Below the pieces are notes generated by a model. The model ran no database searches. It was not told where the DNA came from and saw nothing but the letters and a program-made list of their open reading frames with translations. Made by a program: the position numbers and the translations under genes. 64,000 nucleotides of DNA from Hydra vulgaris (lineage: Eukaryota > Cnidaria > Hydrozoa > Anthoathecata > Hydridae): contig NC_088921.1 of NCBI RefSeq assembly GCF_038396675.1, positions 2,089,501-2,153,500 on the forward strand, given 5' to 3'. Below are positions 1-18,520 of the stretch, piece after piece (the first letter of the stretch is position 1; each line of letters starts with the position of its first letter).

Positions 1-223
1 TGCCCCAACCAAACCCTCCATCAATGTATTGGCACTTCTTTGTAGCAGCAGGCTATAAGATAGTCGATGTAGCAGCACTGCCTTGTAGCAGTAGGCTATA
101 AGATAGTCGATGTATGTACTGAAGCCAATTAATATTAGTCTATATTAAAAAGTCACCACTTTGAGCAAGTCTCACAACAAGCTAAAAAATAAAATTATTT
201 TACGCCACTATTCTGCAACATTA

Positions 224-225
<2 letters not shown>
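1..225 (+). mobile_element. Right part of a 385-bp MITE (cut by window start)
   Basis: This stretch matches 5620-5844 almost base for base, offset 5619. In the downstream copy the sequence is the right two thirds of a MITE with ~85-bp terminal inverted repeats, so here only the right part is inside the window. It contains a direct repeat built on GGCTATAAGATAGTCGATGTA, at about 50-70 and 92-112. The right end (CAACATTACC) abuts a (TA)n tract. No coding capacity. Confidence 0.75.

Positions 226-314
<89 letters not shown>
226..314. repeat. (TA)n microsatellite, left flank of element A
   Basis: Pure TA dinucleotides. This is the left part of a longer TA tract that was split by the insertion of element A. 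The right part is 3218-3733. Confidence 0.97.
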
Positions 315-318
<4 letters not shown>

Positions 319-625
319 GGATATGACTTTTTAATTTTTTTTCAAATAAAATGTTTCCTGTATCATAAATCGATGAACTTTTACCTAAAATCATGAAAAA
401 AGGCCCAAATAGCTTTCTGCAACAAAAAAAGCTCACCCCCAAAATAAAAATTTGATTTACCATTTTTATACATTCATTTTTGACCGATGTTTTAATCTTA
501 AGCTTATTTCTCAGCTTAATTCTATTTATTTCATTATTTTGTTATGAATTTATAAATATAACGCCACACGTTACCATGGCAACGAAACGGCCGTGTGCCG
601 GCAAATACTTGGAATTGTTATGTGA

Positions 626-750
626 TGACGTCATTGTGTTACCACGGTGATATAGACGACTGTAACAGACTGTAGAAGATTATAGAACTTAGTAGAACAT
701 TCTGGAAGCTCTAAATAATTATATAAGCGAGCTGCTGTCAGAGCTCAGTG
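626..750 (+). promoter_or_regulatory. Element A promoter: CRE, heat-shock element, TATA box, initiator
   Basis: Four consensus elements stand in order ahead of the transposase. TGACGTCA, a full palindromic CRE/ATF site, is at 626-633. GAAcaTTCtgGAA, a three-unit heat-shock element with perfect 5-bp phasing, is at 695-707. TATATAAG is at 720-727, and TCAGTG, an initiator-like site, is at 745-750, with its A 27 bp from the start of the TATA box. Spacing fits a TATA/Inr core promoter with transcription starting near 747. The sequence 750-1022 would then be the 5' UTR. It holds the direct repeat ACTGGATTATCGAACT (879-894, 908-923) and a bulged hairpin (about 964-1012) just before the start codon. 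The motifs are seen directly; function is inferred. Confidence 0.6.
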
Positions 751-1022
751 TTGATAATGTGAATAGTTCTATGAAGTACTCTGCGTGTAACTGAGCTAAT
801 AAGGAACTACTGTAGCGAACTAAAGACGCTGTAAGTGTACGAAGTATAAGTAGTTGTAGCATTATCGTTAGGATACGGACTGGATTATCGAACTGTTATC
901 AACATTGACTGGATTATCGAACTATAATTGGATTACTATACAGTTAAAGTATTTTATTAATTAAACGACTTTATTAAACGGATATTTACGCTCAGCTATC
1001 CGTAAAGTCGTAACAATATTAT

Positions 1023-2821
1023 ATGATGTCTCACAAGAAAAGTCATACCACAGTAACAAAGAACAAGAAGACTTGGACTAAAAATTTGGTGAGATTTCAA
1101 GAGTCACACAGAAGAAGAGGAAGCGTGGCTGTAGAAGAACATTCACTCGATGAAAAATCCAGAATACCACTTCAATTGCAGATCGTAGGAAGATACCAGT
1201 TTCTCGGAGCATATGTTAAAGGAAGAAAAGAACGAATAGACCAAATTTCTAAGGAAATTACAAAATTGTGGGACAATAAACTGAATTTTCCACGTGTGTC
1301 TGATCAAGTGATAAGAGCAAAGCTTATGAAGGTGCTGAAGGTCTATGATGAATGTGTCAAGCGTGGAAAATATGATGTTCTCAATGCATTATTTGACATC
1401 ACGAAAGTGAATGGCCAGTGGTTATCCTCGGAAGATAAACGTCTATACCACCTACAAAAAGAAAGTAAAGGACAGGTGGGGTACTCAACAGGACAAGTGG
1501 CAAGTAAAGAAACCATTCACCCTTCCAAGAGAAGGAAAGTCCAGTCTGGAACAGCAATACCTTCCACATCACAAGTCCTGTCTACCACAGACAGTGGTAC
1601 TGAATCTGAAAGCTGCAAAAGTAAGAGTGAAGATGATGAAGACGACGACGGTGATAAAGACGATGATGAGGACACTCAGAAAAAAACTAGAAAGCACTAC
1701 AAAAGTAAATTTGCTGTAAGTATGGTTACATCAAGTGGAGTTTCCACAAAGAAAGCTGCTAAAATAAGCAATGTATTATCACAACAAGGTATTGATATTC
1801 CAACTCCAAGTCAATCAGCAATTTACAAGTCCATATTCAAAGAGACAGGTAAATTAAAAAAAAAAATGATACAACAACTTAAAATGGAACAGTGGTCCTT
1901 ACACTTTGACGGCAAACGAATAGATGATAAGGAATATCAGGTAGTTGTACTTCAGAATGAAAGAACTGACGTGAAACTTGATGCACTCGTTTAAAAGATG
2001 GCAAAGCTGAAACTGTTGCTGAAAAAATTGCCAAACTTATTGATGAATACAATTTGTGGAATTCAATTAAGATGATCATTACTGATACAACAAACGTCAA
2101 TACTGGGAAGAGAAATGGAGTTGTTGTGAAGTTGCAACGTATGTTTAAATTAAAGGGTGTCACAATACCACAATTTATCGGTTGTCAGCATCACGTACTA
2201 GACAGGATTCTCCGTCTGGTGATGGACGAAGAACTTGGGGGTGATACCAAATCTCCAAACATTGAATACCCATTTGTGTCTGAACTGTTGAATAAGTATG
2301 ATGAACTGAAGGATAAGTTTGTGAATGGAACTGTAGAAATTCTTGATAAATCAGGGTGGAGAGACGATATGAAGTTTTTGTACCATTTAACAAGAGTGTT
2401 TAGGTTCTATGAAGAACAAAGAAACTTCCCTCTGATTCACTTTCAGAACATTCCTAATATGAGCAATGCCAGATGGAACTCAAGAGCCATTCTCGCCATT
2501 CTGGCGTTCATTCTTATGCCTGAAGCGAGAAAGAATTTGGAGAAGGTTTGCAGGTTCATTTCATATGAGTGGGCAGAACATTGGTTTAGTAGTCAAAAGT
2601 ACAATGACAATGACTTCAAGAATTTATCTGATGTATTGAAGCCTTACAAAAAGGCATTGCAGTCATTCAAAAATCACTGGAAGAAAGAGCCATCCGTCAT
2701 CGACATACCACGAAGTAATCAGATAGCTGAACGTGCAATCAAGGTGATGCAAGACCTGTATGCTTCCTGCAGAAAGAAAGACAAACTGCAACTTCGATTC
2801 ATTCTAAGTAATAAGCGCTAG
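1023..2821 (+). pseudogene. hAT-like transposase of element A, one frameshift
   Basis: Two reading frames make one protein of about 590 residues: 1023-1994 (323 aa), then an open frame from about 1996 to 2821. A single-base indel near 1988-1994 separates them. The N-terminal part is basic, with a KRRK stretch (likely nuclear signal) and an acidic run at about residues 203-222. RNase-H-like transposase landmarks are FDGKR (Asp296 of the first frame), DTTNVNTG (second-frame Asp11), CQHH (a CxxH motif typical of hAT, P and Kolobok-type enzymes), ARWNSR (the RW motif of hAT) and IAERAI (candidate catalytic Glu227). The role would be cut-and-paste transposition of element A. ATG 1023 follows the 5' hairpin; ATG 1026 is equally possible. 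The rest of the frame is free of stops, so inactivation looks recent. The hAT relationship is inferred from motifs. Confidence 0.75.
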
Positions 2822-3217
2822 ACTCTTTATGAGACGTGAGCATCATGTGACCCATGTACTAAACACAGTAGGCCTATAGACACAGACAGTTATGTATATT
2901 GTTGTACTAGACGCTTTGATACTGTTAATTTTGTAATACTTGTATAATTATATATCACATAATGTTTTTTTGTTATATCACAGTACATGTTGCATAAATA
3001 AATAAAATAACAACAGGAGTATGACTCTTACAACATCTTCAGCCTTTAATATTCATTTACTGTACAAAAGTGTACCTATTGAAAATTCGATTTTTTGGTT
3101 TTGGGGTGACCTTTTTTCAAAATATGTCAAAATGAAACATCTATTCGTTCTTTTTACATAAAAGTTCATTGAATTACGATACAGGCCTAGTAGGTTGCAA
3201 AAAAGTCATATCCCTAA

Positions 3218-4196
<979 letters not shown>

Positions 4197-4880
4197 TTTA
4201 AACATAAACTAAAACTAATACTTTTAAATAATGATAAAATTAAAGATTATTTCTAATTTATTCAAGAAGTGATTGTTCCTCGCAGAGCTGAGGCTAAGCT
4301 ACGTATAATACCTTTGTCCATCCCCGGCCGCATATTTTGAAACCCTATACAGGCTCAGAATAGGCAGAAAAATGAGCAATCTGATTCGCTGATTTTGAAA
4401 GAGAGGCAAGTGCGATTTTGTTGAAAAATAATTAAAATCAAAACAAACAGATTTTTGCAATAAATTTCGAAGTAATGATATACTAATTTTATCAATACAA
4501 GTCATGTGTTACTATCAACTTATTTAAAATGTTTCAAAATCTATATATACAAGAGAATTTTTACTCGTAAAAATCTCAATAAAGTTTATCTTGGTGATAA
4601 AAATTTTATCTATTGTTAATTTTAAGAAACGAAAAAAAAAAATGTGTTAAAGTAAATTTGAAAAAATCTACAAATGTGTTTCTCTTAAAATATGCTCTTG
4701 GCCTTAAAGCATTCTTAAATACATAGCTTATATAAGTATGTTGTACGAGTCTAATAGTGAAGCACTTTTGCATACAAAGTTTATATGCAGTTTTACATGA
4801 CTACTGGTGAAGAACTTTATTTATAAACTGTTTACATGTTTATTATAAAGAGTTGAAAATTAGAGTTTTTTTAAAAAGAA
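4197..4880. repeat. Tail of duplicated unit with dispersed repeat; no gene
   Basis: AT-rich sequence identical to about 6895-7579 except for a few changes. 4325-4440 recurs inverted at 10041-10170. 4668-4880 recurs, diverged, at 8214-8300. No credible coding region. Confidence 0.7.
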
Positions 4881-5038
4881 TTTTTATTAACACTTAGATG
4901 ATTTAGAATGATCTGACTTATATGGTTTAACTTTACTGATGATCTGACTTGAATGATTTACTTTCTGAAATAATTGTTGGTAGAAAACTCTGCCATAAAT
5001 GGTTTGATTCTGAAATACCAAGTCAGACATGTATGAAT

Positions 5039-5125
5039 GTGTAAATAATTAAATACTTAATTATTAAGTATTTAATTTGTATAACAAATAAAATACTTAA
5101 TAATTAAGTATTTAATTATTTACAC
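5039..5125. repeat. AT-rich palindrome with extra partial copies
   Basis: The segment starting GTGTAAATAATTAAATACTT folds back on its own complement ending AAGTATTTAATTATTTACAC. Further copies of the AATACTTAATTATTAAGTATT core follow to about 5200. This looks like a small foldback element or unstable palindromic repeat. Confidence 0.7.
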
Positions 5126-5238
5126 ATTCTTTAATTTGTATAACAAATAAAATACTTAATTATTAAGTATTTAATTTGTATAAAAATTAAAGAATGTATT
5201 GAAATAGTTTTCAAACAAAATATTGGATATTTTAAATA

Positions 5239-6894
<1,656 letters not shown>

Positions 6895-7366
6895 TTTAAA
6901 CATAAACTAAAACTAATACTTTTAAATAATGATAAAATTAAAGATTATTTCTAATTTATTCAAGAAGTGATTGTTCCTCGCAGAGCTGAGGCTAAGCTAC
7001 GTATAATACCTTTGTCCATCCCCGGCCGCATATTTTGAAACCCTATACAGGCTCAGAATAGGCAGAAAAATGAGCAATCTGATTCGCTGATTTTGAAAGA
7101 GAGGCAAGTGCGATTTTGTTGAAAAATAATTAAAATCAAAACAAACAGATTTTTGCAATAAATTTCGAAGTAATGATATACTAATTTTATCAATACAAGT
7201 CATGTGTTACTATCAACTTATTTAAAATGTTTCAAAATCTATATATACAAGAGAATTTTTACTCGTAAAAATCTCAATAAAGTTTATCTTGGTGATAAAA
7301 ATTTTATCTATTGTTAATTTTAAGAAACGAAAAAAAAAAATGTGTTAAAGTAAATTTGAAAAAATC

Positions 7367-8790
7367 TACAAATGTGTTTCTCTTAAAATATGCTCTTGGC
7401 CTTAAAGCATTCTTAAATACATAGCTTATATAAGTATGTTGTACGAGTCTAATAGTGAAGCACTTTTGCATACAAAGTTTATATGCAGTTTTACATGACT
7501 ACTGGTGAAGAACTTTATTTATAAACTGTTTACATGTTTATTATAAAGAGTTAAAAATTAGAGTTTTTTTAAAAAGAAAATTTGTACTAAGTGCAAAACT
7601 AGCTTACATGTTCCATGCCAATATATGAGCTCTGAGGAGATTTTGTTTTCATGCTTTGTTTCAACCATAGTTTGGAGGAGGCTGATATATTTTTTTATTA
7701 CGTAACTTTAATAAAACATCGTGTTAAACCATTTAAAACTTTTTTTAAATTTTGGCAAGCTACATTAAGTTATAAAATATTTGAAAATTTAACAAAAGAA
7801 GCGATATTTATGTTTGTCTACAAAACATTAATTTCTGTACAGTTACATATAAACACTGACATTAAAAGCAAGAAAAAGTATTGAAGTCAAATAAGTTAAC
7901 CAAATAAAAGTGGATTATGGCATAAATATAAGTGGATTATTGCAAATGATTGTGGCATTTTTTGTATTGTATTAATTGAAAAAAAAAAGATTTAAAAAAC
8001 TAAACTAAGTGGTTAAAGTCAAACATTTTAATGAAAAAAGAGTAATAAAAAAAAGAAAATAAAATTATCAAAAAAAAGAACTAAATAAGTTGTCATGCTA
8101 TGAATATTTTTGCTATTATAAAATGTGTTTTTTATGTATAAACTCTTGAAATATTTCACTTGAATTTGCATGTGTGCAATCTTTCTACAAGATTTCTAAA
8201 TGTTTAATTTCTTACAAGATTTCTAAATGTGTTTCTCATCAAATATAATGTCTGTGTTTTATAAAGCATGCTCGATACAAAGTTTATATGCAATTGCACC
8301 AGACTACTGGTAAAGTACTTAAAATATGCAAAGTATAAACTTTAAGCTGAGGCAGAGGTTGTTCTAAGCTCGTTACTGCATCTTTATACCAACTTGTTAA
8401 TTATAAACAGTTTAACATTTAAAATTTTGGAAAAAGAAAATTTTTACAAATGTTTTGCCAAACTTGCTTACATGTTCCATATAAATCTAATAACTCTGAA
8501 GAAGTTACTGTTCAACCTAAATTTTGAGAAGGTTGATAAATCGTACATCAATATTTTTCTTTATATATATTATATAGAATGAAAATTGCGTATTAATCTA
8601 ATGGAAATAATTTGAATAATAAATTGGATAATAATCTATTGGAAAATTTAACAAAAAAAAAGTGATATTTGTTTTCTCACTGAACATTAAAACTTTACTG
8701 AGTATTAAAGTCAAAAAATTTAACCAAATAAAGGTGAACTATGGCAATTTTTGTAATAAAAATAACTTCATCAAAATTAGCTTTTACATT
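7367..8790. repeat. Two diverged tandem copies of an AT-rich repeat; no gene
   Basis: 7367-8000 and 8214-8790 share ordered, diverged blocks: a CAAAGTTTATATGCA block, an AAACTTGCTTACATGTTCCAT block and a GGAAAATTTAACAAAA block. They look like old tandem copies of one non-coding repeat. Open frames here (7651-7884, 8394-8582) are AT-rich and unsupported. Confidence 0.55.
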
Positions 8791-10040
8791 TGAAGAAAGC
8801 AAGGTTTCAAAAAAATTATTAATATTACATCAAAATAAAACATGACGCATCTCTGTTTTTATATTAATAAACAAGAGATATTCACAGAAATTTAAAAAAA
8901 GAACACTTGTTTTTATTGGTTATACCAAAAATTACATAATGAAACTATTCATAAAATTTGTAAATATGAAGTACATTTTATTTAAGGTTTTTTTCTAATT
9001 TTTTTAGAGCAGACATATTTTCTTTTTCTTCTGGAGTATATAATGTAAAATAAATTATTAGCATTATAAATATATAAAATTTATCAAAGTTTGCTGCTTT
9101 ATTTAATATTATTTACCATCAGTTGCTATTAAAGGATACACATTTTATATTAATTATAGAATACAATAACGAGTATTTTGTTCAGGTTAAAAGCTATATA
9201 TCAACAAACATGTATTGAGTTTTGAAATTGAAATAAACAACAACATGAACTTGCATGTTTGCAATTTTTCTTGTTTCTACCTTTTTACACTTAGTTTTTC
9301 ATAAAGGTGTGGTAAGTTGAGAGTTATTGCTTTTGGTAATCAGTTTACTATATCAAAATACACTTGTGAACATCAGGTTATAGATTTTTTCTAATAGCTT
9401 ATTATGCTACAATGCTTTGTGATCTTTTATTACTATACATTACCAAAGGATATCTAAATTCCCTCTTGCTTACAATTGCTTTTAATTTAAGAGTGTTGCA
9501 AATCATCTGGGCTATAACAACCAATAAGCAATATTCTCAAACTTTTTTTAGTGTTGTATATAATTTATATATGGGAGTAATAAGTGTAAAGTTCGAAAAG
9601 AAATTTATTAGGCTATTTTTTCAAAATACTTTTCTTGCTAAATGATCGGATAAATGGGAACTTAATTTGAAAAAAATTATACCAAGTTAATAATTGTCTA
9701 TTGATATTAGTAAGTAAATTTTAAAACTGTTTTAAAAAATCTATCGTATGAGAATCACAGCATAGTCAAGTTTTACCATCTGGTTTATAGTTTGTTACAA
9801 TGGTTGTCTTTTTTATATCTTAGAATTATAAAAACAATTAGAAAAACAAACTAATTTTTTTAAATCTTTATTTTTAAGAAAAAATTCTGAAAATCACGGG
9901 TGTTTTGAGTTAAGAGGGTTTGTATAAGTATTTGTACTATATTGCACAAAATTGGATAGAAAAATCATACTTTTTTTTACTATTATTATTTGGTTTTTTA
10001 TGAAATTACTTAAATTCACTTTTATATATTCAATACGTTT
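8791..10040. other. AT-rich stretch, nothing recognised
   Basis: No domain, splice pattern or repeat that I can support. The 77-codon frame at 9412-9645 has composition expected by chance. Confidence 0.6.
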
Positions 10041-10170
10041 TTTGACATGTTTTGATTTAAACGCGCAAAAGCCTCTCTTTCAAAATCAGCGAATCAGATT
10101 GCGCATATCTCTTCCTATTCTGAGTCTGTATAGGGTTTCAAAATATGCTCCCCGGCCTCCATTTTTCTCT
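10041..10170 (-). repeat. Inverted copy of the 4325-4440 / 7023-7138 repeat
   Basis: CTCTCTTTCAAAATCAGCGA and the following ~90 bp are the reverse complement of the repeat inside both duplicated units, with scattered differences. This shows it is a dispersed repeat family and not unique to the duplication. Confidence 0.75.
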
Positions 10171-10600
10171 CCTTCCTACACCATCCCTTACTTTTGAAAA
10201 AAAGTTATTTTTTCTAAAGGTCTTTTTTTTTAATGAAGATATAGAGATATTTTTAGATATATAGGAATTTTTATTAGAAATTGACGATTATGCCCCTCCA
10301 CCTTAAAACCCGAGTCCTCGTATAAAATACTCAGTATTTTAGTATTTTATACAAAAGAAAATTAAAGACATTAATATTAACAAAGTGTAACCTTTAATAA
10401 AAATAACCTTTATAATAATTTATATTTTTTTAACTGTCAAAGAAAAAGAAAACTTGTTAAAAATACAATTTTTTTTTTTAAAGTTTCTAAAATTCTTGAT
10501 TTTGAGACTATTATCGTTTTTTGAATAGTTTATATGGTAAATATATACTTTATAAAGTATATATTTACCATATAAACTGATATTTATATTACCATGTAAA

Positions 10601-10672
<72 letters not shown>

Positions 10673-11100
10673 TTTTTTTTATGTAAAGTGTCAAACTCTT
10701 TGCTTTTGATTGTTGCGATACGACAAGAGGCACGTTTAAATAGGGGCAAAAAGAGGTAGTGTTTCCCCCTCCTCCACCTCTTGGGATATATATCTCTTTT
10801 AAGACAAGTATTAATATATACCAATAATATTTTTATATTAGTGCAGAACATAGTTTTAGTTTTACGTTATAGTCTCCCTTTGATACTAGAAGAGATGTCT
10901 CTTTTTATAGTTTCCTTTTTGCAACTAAGGGATAAACAGGAAAATTTCGTACGTTTTTACAAGAACTTTTCAAAATATTATGTTACATTAACAAGTTGTT
11001 TAGAAGTTCTAAAACGGAGTAATTGTAAAGCTTACATTGTAGTTTATACTCTTGTATCTGTTAAATTATTATAACTGATCAATCCCAGCAAGCACATAAC
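10171..11100. other. Low-complexity region with 52-bp palindrome and (TA)n
   Basis: Contains a 12-bp-arm hairpin at 10320-10352, a perfect 52-bp palindrome at 10527-10578 and (TA)n at 10602-10668. No gene is supported. The 143-codon minus-strand frame (10420-10851) runs through the TA tract and is an artefact. Confidence 0.6.
10527..10578. repeat. Perfect 52-bp palindrome
   Basis: Twenty-six bases starting AGTTTATATGGTAAATATAT are followed directly by their exact reverse complement, with no spacer. It lies next to a (TA)n tract and resembles two head-to-head transposon ends or a cruciform-forming foldback. Confidence 0.9.
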
Positions 11101-11121
11101 GTTATTTCAATGTTGATTGTG

Positions 11122-11321
11122 TTTTTTTTTTTGTTTTTTTCTTTTTTTTGGTGCCCCAAGAAGTCCTTACGGTCTTATCACAGAGCACCGCTTTTGAGCA
11201 TTTAATTGGAAGTTCACGCCTCCTTCTTAACCGATGTCGCAAAACTTGCCCAGAGGTGGGGTTTGAACCACGAATCCTTTGTTTCTGAGGCAAGTGCGGT
11301 ACCACTGCGCCACGGTTGCTC
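11122..11321 (-). mobile_element. tRNA-derived SINE with A-rich tail
   Basis: Read on the minus strand from 11321, it starts GAGCAACCGTGGCGCAGTGG. TGGCGCAGTGG fits the RNA polymerase III A box and GGTTCAAACCC, about 40 bp on, fits the B box. A tRNA-unrelated body follows, ending TTGGGGCACC, with an A-rich tail (11122-11149). An 8-bp direct repeat, ATGTTGAT, flanks it (11110-11117 and 11326-11333) and may be the target duplication. A functional tRNA is unlikely because the 3' half does not close an acceptor stem. Confidence 0.85.
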
Positions 11322-11333
11322 AAATATGTTGAT

Positions 11334-12800
11334 ATATGGTTAAAAAATAATCTAAGAAATCAGCGTTATTTCAACGTAAGTTCAACTTTAAAAGTAAACG
11401 TTAAAAATCTCAACGTTATTTCAAAGTTTGCTTTTAGTTTTTATTAAACGTCGAAAATAAATTAAAGTTTGCCAACGCAAATGTACTAGTATTTTGGTAT
11501 CGGTCCTGATTTAAAACAAAACTTATTATTGGTCTTGGATTTGTGCGTGGAAAAGTTATTTAAAAACTTTAATAAAAGTAATAATGTAATAAAAGTAAAA
11601 ACATTAAAAAATGTTATGCTATGAAAGTTACGATGTGTAATTTAACAAAAACTAAAAAAAATTAAATAGACTTTGCATTATGCACGCGTTTTTTTGTGAG
11701 TCATTTTACATTGTGTACTATACTTTAAATTGAATATTTTAGGTATGTGCTCTTTTAGCTTTTATGGCACCAATTTTAAAGTTGAAATCTGTGATCACTT
11801 TTTAACAGCCTTCTCGAAGTAGATGTTGTGTGGATGTATTTTGTTGTCCAAACTTTATTTCGAAAGTAGGGTGTTTTAAGTTTGTTTTATTTTGTGATTT
11901 TTTTACAAGTCTCAACGTTTTTAATGATTTCATTGGTATTGAAAACTTCGCTTCTATTTTTGAACTGCATTTGTGTTGAAAGCATGTTGATTTATTTTTG
12001 CAACATTTCATTTAATTTTATAAAACAGTTTCTTATGTACCTGAAAAATTTCATCAAAAAATATTATCACGTTCATGCCCTATTTTGTCACGCAATGAAT
12101 GCTACCAAATATTTTGTTTCCAACTTTGTTTATGGAAACTTGGGTTTGAATCACAATTATAATGAGCACATAATGACTGTATTTGATATATACTTAAAAT
12201 AGAGTTATATATTATTTATAGTATATAGTTATATATTATGATATTATTTAATATAATTTTAACGAATATATAGTAAATATGATAACAATATAATAAATAA
12301 ATCATAAATATCACTAAAGTATTTTTTTGTTTTTTGTTTTTTTTTTAACTATTTTTCAGAAAAATAAAATTGATTATAAGATGATCTATTTGAATAATTG
12401 TAGATAATTTTTTTAGTACATCATGAGCCCCAAAAAGAGTCACAGTGTATTTTATGGTAAAGCTAAAAATTATTGCTTGCAACTAACAATTGCCTGCTCA
12501 ATTAACCAATGACTTTAGAAAAGGCTTGTATTGTATATAATCATAACCAACAGTGAATTGTTTAAAATAACTTCTAAACTAGTCAATAACCTTTTCAGCT
12601 ATAAAGTTTATCAAAATCAGATTATGCATCAATGGTCAATATATTCAAATTTCCTGCATTATTTTTTCAAGAGATTTTAAACATTTGATTGATATCTGCA
12701 ACTAGTTCCTTGTATTCTAAACAACAAAACCTGCTACAACAGTTTCAATGCAGTTAACCACAACTTCAACTAACACAGTTTCGTTTTTGTTATTGCCATT
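11334..12800. other. AT-rich stretch with AACGTTATTTCAA motif copies
   Basis: The motif (A/G)CGTTATTTCAA occurs at about 11099, 11363 and 11418, around the SINE insertion. This suggests that the SINE landed in an older repeat. The 106-codon hydrophobic frame at 11882-12202 is not supported. Nothing else recognised. Confidence 0.45.
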
Positions 12801-12821
12801 TTCTCTACTTGCCCGGCTCTA

Positions 12822-13190
12822 ATGGCCTCTTGTGATGAACCAAAACCATCCAGGTTGAGATCCTACCAGTTGAGTCCCAGAAAAAATGTTTTGAGAAAGA
12901 GGTCAGCCATTTTGGTAAATAAAGTGGCTATTAAGAAACAAAAGCATAATGAGAAAAATTTAGGAGATAAAGCAAAAGCAAGGCCATATAGATTCAAATA
13001 TGTTAATCAAGTTATTGTTCGCAAGATTAAGACGATCTCTCAGCTTTGAAAAAAACTAAAAGAAAAGCACTAAAATCTACCGCTAAAGAAACTTCAAAAC
13101 GAAGCTTTTTGTTTAAAGCAACAGTTAACATTTACGCAGAGCAAGTTATCAAAAATTTATGTAATTTCAACAGCTTGCTGGTAAAAATCT
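12822..13190 (+). pseudogene. Basic ORF, possible 5' ORF of the adjoining LINE
   Basis: A 75-codon frame (12822-13049) rich in Lys/Arg. Coding-like sequence continues in another frame past the stop to about 13190. It stands directly upstream of, and on the same strand as, the CR1-like endonuclease/reverse transcriptase. A nucleic-acid-binding ORF1-type protein is possible, but I recognise no domain. Confidence 0.3.
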
Positions 13191-13269
13191 GAGATTTTTG
13201 TACAGCAAAATGATAAACTGATTTTACAGGAGTAGACGGATCAAACGCAATTTTAAAATTCAAAAATTT

Positions 13270-18181
<4,912 letters not shown>

Positions 18182-18198
18182 AATTATGTTAGCGTATT

Positions 18199-18411
18199 CA
18201 GGGTGTTAGCTAGCCCAATGGTGCCGCGTAAAACGACGAATTCCGAATGGGCTTAAAATTCCCAAAAGTCAATGACCTTTTTTTTTTAGTGTTTTTTTGA
18301 GTTTTTTAGCACCTTTTCTAGAAAATTCCTGACATTTTCTAGAACAACAACAATAAAAATTCCCAATACGGCAAAAACGCAGTATAAAATTTATTTCTGG
18401 CTAACGCCCTG
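18199..18411. mobile_element. 213-bp MITE with CAGGGYGTTAGCYAG ends
   Basis: The left end CAGGGTGTTAGCTAG and the complement of the right end CAGGGCGTTAGCCAG differ at two positions. GTATT(C) occurs on both sides (18194-18199 and 18412-18417), giving a 5- or 6-bp target duplication. No coding capacity. It resembles a hAT-type end but has a short duplication. Confidence 0.75.
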
Positions 18412-18434
18412 GTATTCTACAAATAGAGTGCTCA

Positions 18435-18436
<2 letters not shown>

Positions 18437-18518
<82 letters not shown>
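18437..18518. repeat. (TA)n tract
   Basis: Pure TA repeat, just downstream of the 213-bp MITE. Confidence 0.95.

Positions 18519-18520
<2 letters not shown>

Larger units (their letters stand above)
315..3217 (+). mobile_element. TIR DNA transposon 'element A' with transposase gene
   Basis: A 2.9 kb element whose two ends are inverted copies. TTAGGGATATGACTTTTT at 315-332 is matched exactly by the complement ending at 3217. The similarity continues imperfectly for about 130 bp, including matching GAACTTTTA blocks and an AAAAAAGG(C/T)C.C / CACCCC.AAAA segment. It sits inside a (TA)n tract, so the exact target duplication (TA or TTA) cannot be resolved. The equivalent TA tract in the second copy of the surrounding tandem duplication (5845-6431) has no insert and is therefore an empty site. 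It encodes one transposase-like gene (1023-2821) with its own promoter. The superfamily is not certain: the protein looks hAT-like, but no hAT-type 8-bp duplication can be seen. Confidence 0.9.

Noticed and set aside
1879..2393. Minus-strand frames opposite the element A transposase
   Set aside because: They are antisense shadows of a strongly motif-supported plus-strand protein.
9890..10330. A possible MITE between ACGGGTGTTTTGAGTTAAG and ACCTTAAAACCCGAG
   Set aside because: The two ends are only weakly complementary and no flanking duplication is visible.
11245..11321. Possible functional tRNA gene on the minus strand
   Set aside because: The A and B boxes are present, but there is no closing acceptor stem and the sequence runs on into a SINE body with an A-rich tail.
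11882..12202. 106-codon hydrophobic frame, possible membrane protein
   Set aside because: T-rich DNA gives Phe/Leu/Ile-rich frames by chance. There is no recognisable domain, and a minus-strand frame of similar quality overlaps it.
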